This document shows, one piece after another, positions 9,807-17,973 of a stretch of DNA of 40,916 bases. Every line of letters begins with the position of its first letter. The first letter of the stretch is position 1. This DNA is from Elusimicrobiota bacterium (GTDB lineage: Bacteria; Elusimicrobiota; Elusimicrobia; Elusimicrobiales; UBA9959), in assembly GCA_016207645.1 (NCBI GenBank), contig JACQPH010000121.1, forward strand, positions 1 through 40,916, written 5' to 3'. The position numbers and the translations under genes are program-made. The notes beneath the pieces were generated by a model. It was given only the letters and a program-made list of their open reading frames with translations. It was not told the DNA's origin and did no database searches.

Positions 9807-9885
9807 GGGGGGTCTTTACTTTTGATCTTTGCTTTCCACTCTATGGTATAACGGGCGGCTAGGTCAAAAGTAAAGACCTGACCCC
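9807..9885. repeat. REP-like inverted repeat, GTCTTTACTTTTGA family (copy 1)
   Basis: Exact 15-base arms GGTCTTTACTTTTGA (9811-9825) and TCAAAAGTAAAGACC (9864-9878) are separated by 38 bases. The right side continues as TGACCCC, while the left side has GGGG joined directly, as if TCAG were lost. It lies in the 129-base gap between the M23 peptidase and WD40-TPR genes. A second copy is at 16386-16457. Confidence 0.85.
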
Positions 9886-9898
9886 ATCTATTCACAAT

Positions 9899-10825
9899 TT
9901 ACTTCTTTCCTATCTTCGCCAGGGGGTTGACGGACTTGCCGGAGGGGGTGATGATCTCGAAATGGAGGTGCGGGCCGGTGGACATGCCGGTGGAGCCCAC
10001 TTTGCCGAGCAGGGTTTTGGATTTCTGCACCAGCTCCCCCATTGTGACATTCAGGTGCGACAGGTGGCCGTAGCGGCACATGGAGCCGTCCTTGTGCTTC
10101 ACCTCCACCATGTTCCCGTAGCCCCCCTTCCAGCCGGAATAGGTCACCGTGCCGGAACGGGAAGGATAAACGTGGGTGCCGAGCGGCATCGGTATATCGC
10201 AGCCCTTGTGGAAGACCTTCCTCTTGAGTATGGGATGGTAGCGGTTGCCGAAACTGGAACTTATGCGGCCGAAGCTGCGCAGCGGCATGCGGTAGGTGTC
10301 CAGGTCCACGTAGACGGAGGGCAGGTAGACCCTGTCCCCCTTGCCGAACTTGTAATTGGCAAGCAGGGCCGAGGGCGGGAGGCCGTTGTCGTCCACTATT
10401 TCAGACTTAAAAGCCTTCAGGTCCCGGCCCTTGCCGACATAGCGGGAAGCTATGCCGTTAAGGGTCTCGCCGTTAGAGGTCACCTCGTAAAGCAGGCCTT
10501 TGCCGTTATACACCCGGATATAGCCGCCGCGCGACATGAAGATGAATTCGTTGGAATTGGTGCTCTGCAGGGAGCGGACATCGGTGCCGTAAGCCGTGGC
10601 CAGGGAGCGCACGTTCTCGCCCTTGGCCACCTTATGCCGCGCGTGGATCAGGCGCGGGATCAGGCGGAAGGCCTCGGGCGGCGGCTCCACGGGCCCAGGC
10701 GGGGTCAGCACCGAGAACCTGGCATAGTAGAAGGGCGAAACGCCGGGCAGCAACGCGGAAAGGATGAAGGATGAAGGATAAAGGATGAGGGCAAGAAAAA
10801 TAATAAAAATAAATTTATTTCTCAT
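9899..10825 (-). CDS. M23 family metallopeptidase with LysM-like domains
   Basis: This 308-residue protein probably cuts, or regulates cutting of, peptidoglycan cross-bridges in the periplasm. An N-terminal hydrophobic segment (4-26) serves as signal or anchor. Two LysM-like stretches follow, about 62-108 and 112-165, the first starting HKVAKGENVRSLATAYG. The M23 (LytM) domain spans 185-300 and has all zinc ligands: His206 and Asp210 (HxxxD), and His288 in the HLH motif 286-288, with the catalytic-site His254. Because the ligands are intact it is expected to be active, unlike EnvC or NlpD. The coding strand around the signal peptide and just upstream holds short tandem heptamers such as AAAGGCT. 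It follows rho by 41 bases. Confidence 0.88.
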   Translation of the reverse strand: MRNKFIFIIFLALILYPSSFILSALLPGVSPFYYARFSVLTPPGPVEPPPEAFRLIPRLIHARHKVAKGENVRSLATAYGTDVRSLQSTNSNEFIFMSRGGYIRVYNGKGLLYEVTSNGETLNGIASRYVGKGRDLKAFKSEIVDDNGLPPSALLANYKFGKGDRVYLPSVYVDLDTYRMPLRSFGRISSSFGNRYHPILKRKVFHKGCDIPMPLGTHVYPSRSGTVTYSGWKGGYGNMVEVKHKDGSMCRYGHLSHLNVTMGELVQKSKTLLGKVGSTGMSTGPHLHFEIITPSGKSVNPLAKIGKK

Positions 10826-10866
10826 ACAGAAGCCCCTGTCTTCTGCCTTTAGCCTTTAGCCTTTGT

Positions 10867-12396
10867 CTACCTATCGTGCCCCATCTCCATGGATTTCAGG
10901 AAGTCCTTGTTGGATTTGGTGGCGCCCAGCTTGGACACCAGCAGTTCCAGGGAATCTATGGGGGACAGCGGCGCGAGCACTTTGCGCAGGATCCAGACCT
11001 TGTTCAGCTCGTCCTCGGTCATCAGCAGCTCTTCCTTGCGGGTGGAGGTGCGGTTGATGTCTATGGCCGGGAAACAGCGGCGGTCGGCCAGCTTGCGCTC
11101 CAGGTAGATCTCGGAGTTGCCGGTGCCCTTGAATTCCTCGAAGATGACGTCGTCCATGCGGCTGCCGGTTTCCACCAGCGCCGTGGCTATGATGGTGATG
11201 GAACCGCCTTCCTCGATATTGCGGGCGGCGCCGAAGAAGCGCTTGGGGCGCTGCAGCGAAGTGGATTCCAGGCCGCCGGAAAGGACGCGGCCGGAGGAGG
11301 GCGCCACGGTATTGTAGGCGCGGGCCAGCCGGGTGATCGAGTCGAGCAGGATGACCACGTCCTTGCCGTGCTCGGTCATGCGCTTGGCCTTTTCAAGAAC
11401 TATTTCCGACACCTGCACGTGGCGGTCGGCCGGCTCGTCGAAGGTGGAGGCGATGACCTCGCCGCGGACGGAGCGTTTCATGTCGGTGACTTCCTCGGGG
11501 CGCTCGTCGATGAGCAGCACCAGCAGCTCTATCTCCGGATGGTTGGTGGCGAGCGAATTGGCGATACGCTGCAATATCATGGTCTTGCCGGTCTTGGGCG
11601 CGGCCACGATGAGCTGGCGCTGGCCCTTGCCGACGGGGACTATCAGGTCTATCACGCGGCCGGTCATCTCGTTCTTGGCGGTCTCCAGCGTGAAGCGCTT
11701 GTTGGGGTGCAGCGGCGTGAGGTTGTCGAAAAGCGGCCGGTGGCCGATCTTCTCTATCTCGAAGCCGTTGACGGTCTTCACCTGCAGCAGCGCGAAGAAC
11801 CTTTCGCCGTCCTTGGGAGGGCGGATGAAGCCGTTCACCGAGTCGCCTTTGCGCAGGCCGAGCTTCTTGATCTGGGAAGGGGAGACGTAGATGTCTTCGT
11901 GGCTGGAAAGGTAGTTGTATTCCTGGGAGCGGAGGAAGCCGAAGCCGTCCGGGAGTATTTCGAGGACGCCTTCGCCCTGCACTATGCCGTTCTGCTTGGC
12001 CTGGGCTTCCATCAGCTTGCCGATCAGCTCCTGCTTGCGCAGGCCGGAGACGCCCTCCAGCTTATGCTCCTCGGCTATCTTCACGAGGTCGGCCACGGTC
12101 ATTTTAGTGAGCACGGTGACGTCCATTTTCGGCAAATTCGGGTTGACCTGGCCCTGGTTCTGGCCCTGGTTGTTCTGGCCCTGGTTGCTCCTGTTGTTTT
12201 CCATTTTCTGGTTTCCCCTTATTTCCTGCTGCTGGTTACGATCGTAGCGCTGGCCGCCCCTCGGGCCGCCGTTATACTGGCGGTTATTGTCGCCGTTCCC
12301 GTTGCCGTTGCCATTACCGTTACCGCGCCTGCCGTTGTCCTGTTCCTGCGGGGCCGGCTTTGAATTCTTTTCTTCCGTCCGTTGTTCTTCGTTCAT
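10867..12396 (-). CDS. rho: Transcription termination factor Rho with Asn/Gly-rich insert
   Basis: Rho is a hexameric RNA-dependent ATPase that ends transcription. The canonical parts are the Rho N-domain (92-130), the cold-shock-like RNA-binding domain (138-210, GFGFLRS) and the RecA-type motor with Walker A APKTGKT (266-272) and Walker [16 protein letters not shown]. The protein has 509 residues, about 90 more than E. coli Rho. The extra is an N-terminal low-complexity region (20-90) with NG dipeptide repeats and Gln/Asn stretches, predicted disordered. At DNA level this includes GGNAAC hexamer repeats near 12290-12325. An AGAGGG site precedes the ATG. It follows coaE by 9 bases. Confidence 0.96.
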   Translation of the reverse strand: MNEEQRTEEKNSKPAPQEQDNGRRGNGNGNGNGNGDNNRQYNGGPRGGQRYDRNQQQEIRGNQKMENNRSNQGQNNQGQNQGQVNPNLPKMDVTVLTKMTVADLVKIAEEHKLEGVSGLRKQELIGKLMEAQAKQNGIVQGEGVLEILPDGFGFLRSQEYNYLSSHEDIYVSPSQIKKLGLRKGDSVNGFIRPPKDGERFFALLQVKTVNGFEIEKIGHRPLFDNLTPLHPNKRFTLETAKNEMTGRVIDLIVPVGKGQRQLIVAAPKTGKTMILQRIANSLATNHPEIELLVLLIDERPEEVTDMKRSVRGEVIASTFDEPADRHVQVSEIVLEKAKRMTEHGKDVVILLDSITRLARAYNTVAPSSGRVLSGGLESTSLQRPKRFFGAARNIEEGGSITIIATALVETGSRMDDVIFEEFKGTGNSEIYLERKLADRRCFPAIDINRTSTRKEELLMTEDELNKVWILRKVLAPLSPIDSLELLVSKLGATKSNKDFLKSMEMGHDR

Positions 12397-12405
12397 TTTC
12401 CCTCT

Positions 12406-13038
12406 TTAGCACTTTTTGGTGGCCGTCCCCCTGAGGAAACGGCATAGAAATTTTATCTTCCCGGCCAGTTCCCGCGGCTTGCCGGCGTTTTCCAGCGTAA
12501 TATCCGCCCTGGCGTACTTTTCCGCGGCGCCCAGTTGGGCCTTTACCCTGCCCCTGTACTGCCCCCGGCTCCAGCCCCTTTTCAGGGCCCTGGCTTCCAG
12601 GATCTTCTCCGGGGCCGCCAGGCAGACCGTAAAAGTAAAACACTCTTCGAGTCCCGCCTCGAACAACAGCGGCGCCTCGACTACGGAAATTTTTTTCTTG
12701 GATCTGGTTATGAGTGAGTGGATTCTTCCAAGGATCAGCGGGTGCAGCAGGCTTTGCAGCCATTTTCGCTTGGCGGGCGAGTTAAAGACCTCGGCCGCAA
12801 GCTTCTTTTTGTCCAGTAGACCGTTTGTGAGGATTTTAGCGGAACCAAACTTCCCTAATATTGTATGGTAAATGGCCGGGGTTGTCAATAGTTCTCCGGA
12901 TACAGCGTCCGCGGAGACCGTGAAGGCCCCCTCCTTCCTGAAACACTCCAGCGCCAGGCTTTTGCCCGAAGCAATAGGCCCAGTCAGCCCTATGACGGTC
13001 CTGCCGCGCGGCACGAAAAAGCCTTTTTTCACGTTCAA
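12406..13038 (-). CDS. coaE: Dephospho-CoA kinase
   Basis: CoaE phosphorylates dephospho-CoA, the last step of coenzyme A synthesis. The 210-residue protein has the P-loop GPIASGKS at 20-27, the segment SADAVSGELL in place of the usual DAD motif (about 38-47), and VVEAPLLFEAGLE near 118, as in the family. The reading frame opens with TTG at 13038, overlapping the rhomboid stop (TTGA), with GGAGG 7 bases upstream; a GTG two codons in is the alternative. It lies in the tight run polA-rhomboid-coaE-rho, so translation is probably coupled. Confidence 0.92.
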   Translation of the reverse strand: MNVKKGFFVPRGRTVIGLTGPIASGKSLALECFRKEGAFTVSADAVSGELLTTPAIYHTILGKFGSAKILTNGLLDKKKLAAEVFNSPAKRKWLQSLLHPLILGRIHSLITRSKKKISVVEAPLLFEAGLEECFTFTVCLAAPEKILEARALKRGWSRGQYRGRVKAQLGAAEKYARADITLENAGKPRELAGKIKFLCRFLRGTATKKC

Positions 13039-13784
13039 GCCCGGCCTCCCTTCCTTTTGGCGTATTCGTCCAGTTTTGAAAGCTCGGAGCGGCTCAGCGA
13101 AGCCTGGCCCTGCCTGGAGATCTTCTCCAGCAGGCCGTCCACTTCGGCCTTCTCCCGGATGGCCGGGTCCGGTTTCTCATAGACCGGCCTTTCCCGCCAG
13201 CGGCGCTCCCCCCAGAGCCAGAGCAGCCCGGCCAGCAGGCCGCCCAAATGGGTAACGCTGGAAACTTTAGAGCCCGGCTGGGAGAAGGTCATCACGAATT
13301 CTATGGCCCCCAGCAGGATGGCCATGGAGCGGGCGCTCATCGGGAAAAGGAAGTATAAACTTACCTGCGCCTCGGGGTACAGGAAGGCGAAGGCCCCCAA
13401 CAGGCCGTAAACCGCCCCGGAAGCCCCTATCACCGGCCTGGGCGAGCCCGGGCTGAAAGCCGCGGTGAGCAGGGCGGCCGCTGCGCCGCAGGCCAGGAAA
13501 TAGACCAGGAACTTGCGGGAGCCCATGTCCGGCTCTATGGTGCGGCCCAGCATCCAGAGCATGAAGGTGTTGAAAAGGAAATGCCAGAAATTGGCGTGGA
13601 TGAAAATATAGGTGAAAGCCTGCCAAAGCCAGAGCTGGTTAGTAAGATTGAAGGGGACCAGGCCGAAATAGAAGTTCAGCTTGAAACCGAAAGCCATTTC
13701 GGCCAGCCAGCCCGCGAAAAACGCTATCGCCAGCGCTTTAGTGACCGGCGGCAGCTCCCTGAAGGGGGCGGGACTAAACCTCAT
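13035..13784 (-). CDS. Rhomboid family intramembrane serine protease
   Basis: This 249-residue membrane protein cuts substrates within the lipid bilayer. It has about six hydrophobic segments between residues 15 and 195. The catalytic serine is Ser122 in the GASGAVYG motif, and the partner His179 is in SVTHLGG. His68 and Asn72 in HFLFNTF match the oxyanion-side residues. All key positions are present, so it is probably active. A soluble tail (200-249, containing VDGLLEKISRQGQASLSRSE) resembles the C-terminal helix often found on bacterial rhomboids. Its ATG lies inside the last codons of polA (11-base overlap), and its stop overlaps coaE. The substrate is unknown. Confidence 0.92.
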   Translation of the reverse strand: MRFSPAPFRELPPVTKALAIAFFAGWLAEMAFGFKLNFYFGLVPFNLTNQLWLWQAFTYIFIHANFWHFLFNTFMLWMLGRTIEPDMGSRKFLVYFLACGAAAALLTAAFSPGSPRPVIGASGAVYGLLGAFAFLYPEAQVSLYFLFPMSARSMAILLGAIEFVMTFSQPGSKVSSVTHLGGLLAGLLWLWGERRWRERPVYEKPDPAIREKAEVDGLLEKISRQGQASLSRSELSKLDEYAKRKGGRA

Positions 13785-16350
13785 ATTTTTTCATATCCCG
13801 CCAGTTATGCCCGGTCTTCAGATCGGCCTTCAAAGGCACGGCCAGCTTATAGGCATGCTCCATCTCTTTCCTTATAAGTACGGCGGCCGCATGCAGTTCC
13901 TCCCCGTGCACCTCGAAGATCAGCTCATCATGCACCTGTAGCAGCATGAAGATGTCTTTGGAATGCTTCAGACCGGCGAAAAGCCCCACCATGGCCTTTT
14001 TGATGATATCGGCCGAGCCGCCCTGCACCGGGGTATTCACCGCGGCCCTTTCCGCGAATGAGCGCAGATGCGGGTTAGTGGCCTTGAGCTCCGGCAACAG
14101 CCTGCGGCGGCCGGTGAAAGTGGTGACGAAGCCGTCCCTTTTAGCCTCGGCCATGGTCCTGTCGCTCCAGGCCTTGACCCCGGGGCAGACCTCGAAATAG
14201 TGCTTTATATAATCGGCGGCCTCGGAGCGGCTTATGCCCAGTTCCCGGGAAAGGCCCTGCGGGGTCTGGCCGTAGACTATGCCGAAATTAATGGCCTTGG
14301 CGGCCCGCCGCATTTCCGGTGTCACGAACTCCGGCGCGCAGTTGAAGACCTCGGCCGCGGTGCGCAGGTGGATGTCCTCGCCGTGCTTGAAAGCTTCCAC
14401 CAGGTTGCGGTCGCCGGAAAGATGGGCCAGCACCCGCAGGTCTATCTGGGAATAGTCGGCGCTGAGCAGGGTGAAGCCTTTGCGCGCCACGAAGCATTTC
14501 CTGACCAGCAGCCCGGCCTCGGAGCGCACCGGTATGTTCTGCAGATTGGGCCTGGAACTGGAAAAGCGGCCGGTCGCCGCGCCGAGCTGGTCGAAAGTGG
14601 TATGCAGGCGCCCGTCGGGCCCCGCCACGGCGAGCAGATTGTCCACGAAAGAGGATTTGAGCTTCGAGATCTCCCGGTACTCCAGCAGCAGCGGCACCAC
14701 CGGGTGCGCGTTCTTCAGGTAGGCCAGGGCTTCCTCGCCGGTGGAATAGCCGCCCTCTTTGTTCCTGAACTGCTTTTTCTGCGCTTCTTCCAGGCCCAGG
14801 TTCAGCTTCTCGTAAAGCAGGAAGGCCACCTGCTTGGGGGAGTTCAGGTTCACCTGCGCCCCGGTCAGGCGCTCCGACTCGGCCTGCAGCTCGGCCAGCT
14901 TCTTCTCGAACCTGGAGGAGAGTTCGCCGAGCAGGGCGGTGTCGGCGGCGGTGCCGAGCTGCTCCATGGCATAGACGGCCGGCAGGAGCGGCAGTTCGAG
15001 TTCCTCGTAGACCGGCAGCATGCCGGTCTTTTCCAGTTCCTCTTTAAGCAGCTTTTCCAGCTCCGGCAGGGCCGCGCAGGCCTGGGCCATCTCCTCATCG
15101 GAGCCGGGCAGCCGCATAGGCAGGCCCAGCCGCTCGAAGACCACCTGCGGCAGGGCGGCCTTGCGCGAGCCGGAAGCCAGCAGAGCGGCGGCCGTCCCGG
15201 CTTCGAAGAAATTCAACGGCTCGAAACCAGCAGGCAGGGCCAGCAGGCGCAGTACGGACTTGAGGCCAAAAACGGCTTTATGAGCGTGCTTATCGGCCAG
15301 TAGTTTGGCGGCTTTTTCGGCCTGGGCCGGGCTGAAGGAGCCGGGCCGGAGCAGGCAGATCCCTTCTTTGGAGCCTATGGCCAGGGCGTCCTCGAAAGCG
15401 GCGAAGGAAAGCGTCCCCGCCGGGGCCTCGAATATTTCTTCCGGGGTCTTTACCGGCGGAAGTTCCGCGGTCTTATGTTCTACCGGCGAGGCGCCGGCCA
15501 AAGCCAGCAGTTCCTTGAATTCCAGCCTGCGGGCCATTTCTTCCAGCTCCGGGCCGCCGAGAGCGCCGGGCTTGAAAGGCTCCAGCCCTTCCTCCACCGG
15601 AGCGTCGGCCTCCAGCGTCACCAGGCGGCGGGACAGGCGGGCGTTCTCCATATCTTTTTCGACTTTAGTCAAAGCTTTATCGGCGGCCGCAAGGGCGGGG
15701 TCCATGGCGGCGGCCAGTATCTTTTCCAGCGGCCCGTAAGTCCGCACCAGCTTCGCGGCGCTCTTCGGACCAACGCCGGCCACGCCGGGCACATTGTCCG
15801 AGGAATCCCCGGTAAGGGCGAAATAATCGGGCAGCAGTTCCGGCGGCACCCCGTATTTTTCAGTCACGGCCTCCGGCCCGGAGAAGTCGGGGGAGGAGCC
15901 GTCCCAGAGCTTCACCTTCCTGCCGGCCAGCTGGGCCGCGTCCTTGTCGCCTGAAACTATCACCGCTTCCAGGCCGGCTTTTTCGGCGCGCCTGGCCAGA
16001 GTGGCTATGAGGTCGTCGGCTTCGAAACCCTTGAGGTAAACGCCTTTCAGGCCCAGCGCCTTCACCAGGTCCCGCGCGGTGATAAGCTGGCTGATAAGGC
16101 CGGGGTCGGCTTCCAGGCGGTTGGCCTTGTATTCCTTGTAAAGCTCGTCCCTGAAGGTCCCGCCCTTGGAATCGAAACAGACGGCCACGTAGTCCGGGTT
16201 CCGCTCGCGCAGGATCTTGAGCAATAAGCGCGTGAAGCCGAAAAGCGCCCCCACCTCCTCGCCTTTCGACGTGGAGAACTTGGGCAGGGCGTGGTAGCTC
16301 CTGTGCAGGAAAGCGTGAGCGTCTATTATGAAAACGCGCTTGGTGGACAT
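13774..16350 (-). CDS. polA: DNA polymerase I, apparently without proofreading
   Basis: Pol I fills gaps and removes RNA primers. This 858-residue protein has an N-terminal 5'-nuclease (1-290), seen in FIIDAHAFLHR, GFEADDLIATLA, VSGDKDAAQL and LTGDSSDNVPG. It has a C-terminal polymerase (about 480-858) with motif A SADYSQIDLRVLAHLSGD, motif B RRAAKAINFGIVYGQTPQG and motif C QVHDELIFEV. The middle 3'-5' exonuclease domain (300-460) lacks the DxE of ExoI (LSFAAFED in its place) and the Asp residues of ExoII and ExoIII, so it should be inactive, as in Taq polymerase. The gene starts an overlapping block with the rhomboid gene. No clear ribosome site is seen. Confidence 0.95.
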   Translation of the reverse strand: MSTKRVFIIDAHAFLHRSYHALPKFSTSKGEEVGALFGFTRLLLKILRERNPDYVAVCFDSKGGTFRDELYKEYKANRLEADPGLISQLITARDLVKALGLKGVYLKGFEADDLIATLARRAEKAGLEAVIVSGDKDAAQLAGRKVKLWDGSSPDFSGPEAVTEKYGVPPELLPDYFALTGDSSDNVPGVAGVGPKSAAKLVRTYGPLEKILAAAMDPALAAADKALTKVEKDMENARLSRRLVTLEADAPVEEGLEPFKPGALGGPELEEMARRLEFKELLALAGASPVEHKTAELPPVKTPEEIFEAPAGTLSFAAFEDALAIGSKEGICLLRPGSFSPAQAEKAAKLLADKHAHKAVFGLKSVLRLLALPAGFEPLNFFEAGTAAALLASGSRKAALPQVVFERLGLPMRLPGSDEEMAQACAALPELEKLLKEELEKTGMLPVYEELELPLLPAVYAMEQLGTAADTALLGELSSRFEKKLAELQAESERLTGAQVNLNSPKQVAFLLYEKLNLGLEEAQKKQFRNKEGGYSTGEEALAYLKNAHPVVPLLLEYREISKLKSSFVDNLLAVAGPDGRLHTTFDQLGAATGRFSSSRPNLQNIPVRSEAGLLVRKCFVARKGFTLLSADYSQIDLRVLAHLSGDRNLVEAFKHGEDIHLRTAAEVFNCAPEFVTPEMRRAAKAINFGIVYGQTPQGLSRELGISRSEAADYIKHYFEVCPGVKAWSDRTMAEAKRDGFVTTFTGRRRLLPELKATNPHLRSFAERAAVNTPVQGGSADIIKKAMVGLFAGLKHSKDIFMLLQVHDELIFEVHGEELHAAAVLIRKEMEHAYKLAVPLKADLKTGHNWRDMKKYEV

Positions 16351-16385
16351 TTATTTCGGGGGACCGCGGAGGAAGGCCGGGGCTC

Positions 16386-16457
16386 GGGGTCAGGTCTTGA
16401 ATCTTGACCTCGCACAAATTTTTCGCAAAAAAAGGTCAAAAGTAAAGACCTGACCCC
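16386..16457. repeat. REP-like inverted repeat, GGGGTCAGGTCTT family (copy 2)
   Basis: Exact 13-base outer arms GGGGTCAGGTCTT (16386-16398) and AAGACCTGACCCC (16445-16457) surround weaker inner pairing (TTGACCT with AGGTCAA). The right half, TCAAAAGTAAAGACC, is identical to the right arm of the copy at 9864-9878. It lies between polA and trxA. On the minus strand, AGGTC-N9-GACCT followed by seven T could act as a weak terminator after trxA. Confidence 0.85.
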
Positions 16458-16477
16458 TTTTCCCCATTTTCTAATAA

Positions 16478-16804
16478 CTACGCTATCAAAGCGTCGAGCT
16501 GTCTCTTGAGCTCTTCTTTAGGCTGCAGGCCCACCAGCTGCTGCGCCAGTTTCCCGCCCTTGAACAGCAGGATGGTGGGGATAGCCGAGATCTGGTATTT
16601 GCCGGCGGTGTCCTGGGCCTCGTCGGTATTGAGCTTGCAGACCTTCACCTTGCCGGCGTAGTCTTTGGCCAGCTCGTCTATGACCGGGCCCAGCATGCGG
16701 CAGGGGCCGCACCAGGGAGCCCAGAAATCCACCAGCACGGGGAGGCCGCTCTGGATGACTTCCTGGTCGAAATTCGCGTCGTTGACCTGTATATCGTTTG
16801 ACAT
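16478..16804 (-). CDS. trxA: Thioredoxin
   Basis: This 108-residue thioredoxin reduces disulfides in cytoplasmic proteins. The active site is WCGPC, with Cys32 and Cys35 in DFWAPWCGPCRML. The cis-proline segment SAIPTILLF near residue 75 and the length are standard. No signal peptide is present, so it acts in the cytoplasm. AAGGAAA precedes the ATG. It has its own strong promoter at 16832-16860. Confidence 0.96.
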   Translation of the reverse strand: MSNDIQVNDANFDQEVIQSGLPVLVDFWAPWCGPCRMLGPVIDELAKDYAGKVKVCKLNTDEAQDTAGKYQISAIPTILLFKGGKLAQQLVGLQPKEELKRQLDALIA

Positions 16805-16831
16805 GTTATTTCCTTGTGGCCGCCTGAGTTT

Positions 16832-16860
16832 ATACTATAAGACTTACTTTTTCTTGTCAA
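16832..16860 (-). promoter_or_regulatory. Sigma70-type promoter of trxA
   Basis: On the minus strand a perfect -35 TTGACA (16860-16855), a 17-base spacer and -10 TAGTAT (16837-16832) are visible. Transcription would begin near 16825, giving a ~20-base leader with the trxA ribosome site. The -35 half overlaps the last codons of the response-regulator gene. Confidence 0.8.
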
Positions 16861-17227
16861 GGAGGTACTTCAGCTCCTTCCACAGTTCCTCAACGTCGAC
16901 GGGCTTGGAGAAGAAAGCCCCGGCCCCGGCCAGCATGGCCTCGGAGCGGTCCGCCGGCTCGGTGTACCTGGCCGAGATGAAGATCACCGGCACTTTCTTG
17001 AGCCGCGCCGATTCCCGGATGACGCGCAGGAATTCCACTCCGTGCATGTCCGGCAGCTGGATGTCCAGGATGATGACCGAAGGCACGGCCTCGGCCAGCG
17101 CGTCCAGGGCCTCCCGGGCGCTCTTGGCCACCCTTATCCCGGCGTCCGCGCTCTTGAGCCTGAGGCCGTCCTCCAGCGTGTCTATGAAGTTCTTGTCGTC
17201 GTCCACCAGCAGGATGTTGATCGGCAT
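16844..17227 (-). CDS. Single-domain response regulator (CheY-like receiver)
   Basis: This 127-residue protein is a receiver domain only. The acidic pocket is Asp9-Asp11 (VDDD), the phospho-acceptor is Asp55 in VIILDIQLPD, and the conserved Lys is in FFSKP near residue 110. No DNA-binding or enzymatic output domain follows, so it must signal by protein contact or feed a phosphorelay. No histidine kinase is encoded in the window. It lies 13 bases after a metallophosphoesterase gene and probably belongs to the smc operon. Confidence 0.9.
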   Translation of the reverse strand: MPINILLVDDDKNFIDTLEDGLRLKSADAGIRVAKSAREALDALAEAVPSVIILDIQLPDMHGVEFLRVIRESARLKKVPVIFISARYTEPADRSEAMLAGAGAFFSKPVDVEELWKELKYLLDKKK

Positions 17228-17240
17228 AGTTCAGGGCCCG

Positions 17241-17972
17241 TTAAAATCCGAAACTGAGGCGCTCGGAGAGGATGGCGGGCATCTTCAGCTTCGCCATCAT
17301 ATCCTGCACGCTGCCGATGTCATAAAAGACCCGGTACAGTTCGAAGGACCTGTTCGCGGTATCGTATATGCCGCAGGCGGCCCGGGTGTCCCCGTCCCGC
17401 GGCTGGCCCACGGAGCCGGGGTTGAGCATCATCTTGCCCTTCACGAAGAGCTTGACCGCCGGCTTCAGGAAATCCGTCTCCGGGATGCCCGCCTCCCCCT
17501 CCCTGAAATAAAGCGGCATATGGCTGTGACCGATGAAGCAGGGCGAAACCTCCCAGTTCTTCATATTGTCGGCGAACTGATGCTCGCTCAGCAGGTATTC
17601 GGTCAGCGGCTTGCGCGGGGAGCCGTGCACCACCGTGAAGTCGGCGTTCTCAACCCTTTCAGGCATGCGGGCCAGGAAATCAAGGGCCTGGCCGGTGAGC
17701 TGGGTCCGGGCGAACTCTATGGCCCAGGCGGCGTTGGGGTTGAACCATTTGATGTCCATCTTCCCCACGGTCGCCGCGTCGTGGTTGCCCATCACCGAGA
17801 CCAGGCTCTTCAGCCCGCGCAGGGCCTCCGCGCATTCCAGCGGCTGGGGGCCGTAGCCCACCACGTCGCCGCAGCAGATGAAATCCTCCACGCCGTTCTT
17901 CCGTAAAAAATCCAGCACGGCCTTCAGGGCGACATAGTTGCCGTGCACGTCCGAAAAAACGCCGTATCTCAC
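17241..17972 (-). CDS. Calcineurin-like metallophosphoesterase (YfcE/MJ0936 type)
   Basis: This 243-residue phosphoesterase has all metal-binding motifs: Asp8 and His10 in FSDVHGN, GDVVGYGP near 40, GNHDA near 61, VHGSP near 115 and GHSHMP near 147. Family members hydrolyse phosphodiesters or phosphomonoesters; the natural substrate is unknown here. The start codon is GTG at 17972, one base past the smc stop, so translation is likely coupled to smc. Its link to the chromosome-organising gene is positional only. Confidence 0.88.
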   Translation of the reverse strand: MRYGVFSDVHGNYVALKAVLDFLRKNGVEDFICCGDVVGYGPQPLECAEALRGLKSLVSVMGNHDAATVGKMDIKWFNPNAAWAIEFARTQLTGQALDFLARMPERVENADFTVVHGSPRKPLTEYLLSEHQFADNMKNWEVSPCFIGHSHMPLYFREGEAGIPETDFLKPAVKLFVKGKMMLNPGSVGQPRDGDTRAACGIYDTANRSFELYRVFYDIGSVQDMMAKLKMPAILSERLSFGF

Positions 17973-17973
17973 C

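Noticed and set aside
9770-9895. A 42-residue N-terminal extension of the WD40-TPR protein
   Set aside because: It is read through a repeat, and the signal peptide with a ribosome site begins at 9769.
10740-10866. Tandem heptamers GGATGAA and CTTTAGC near the M23 start as a regulatory array
   Set aside because: Only two or three imperfect copies, partly within the signal-peptide codons; no evidence of function.
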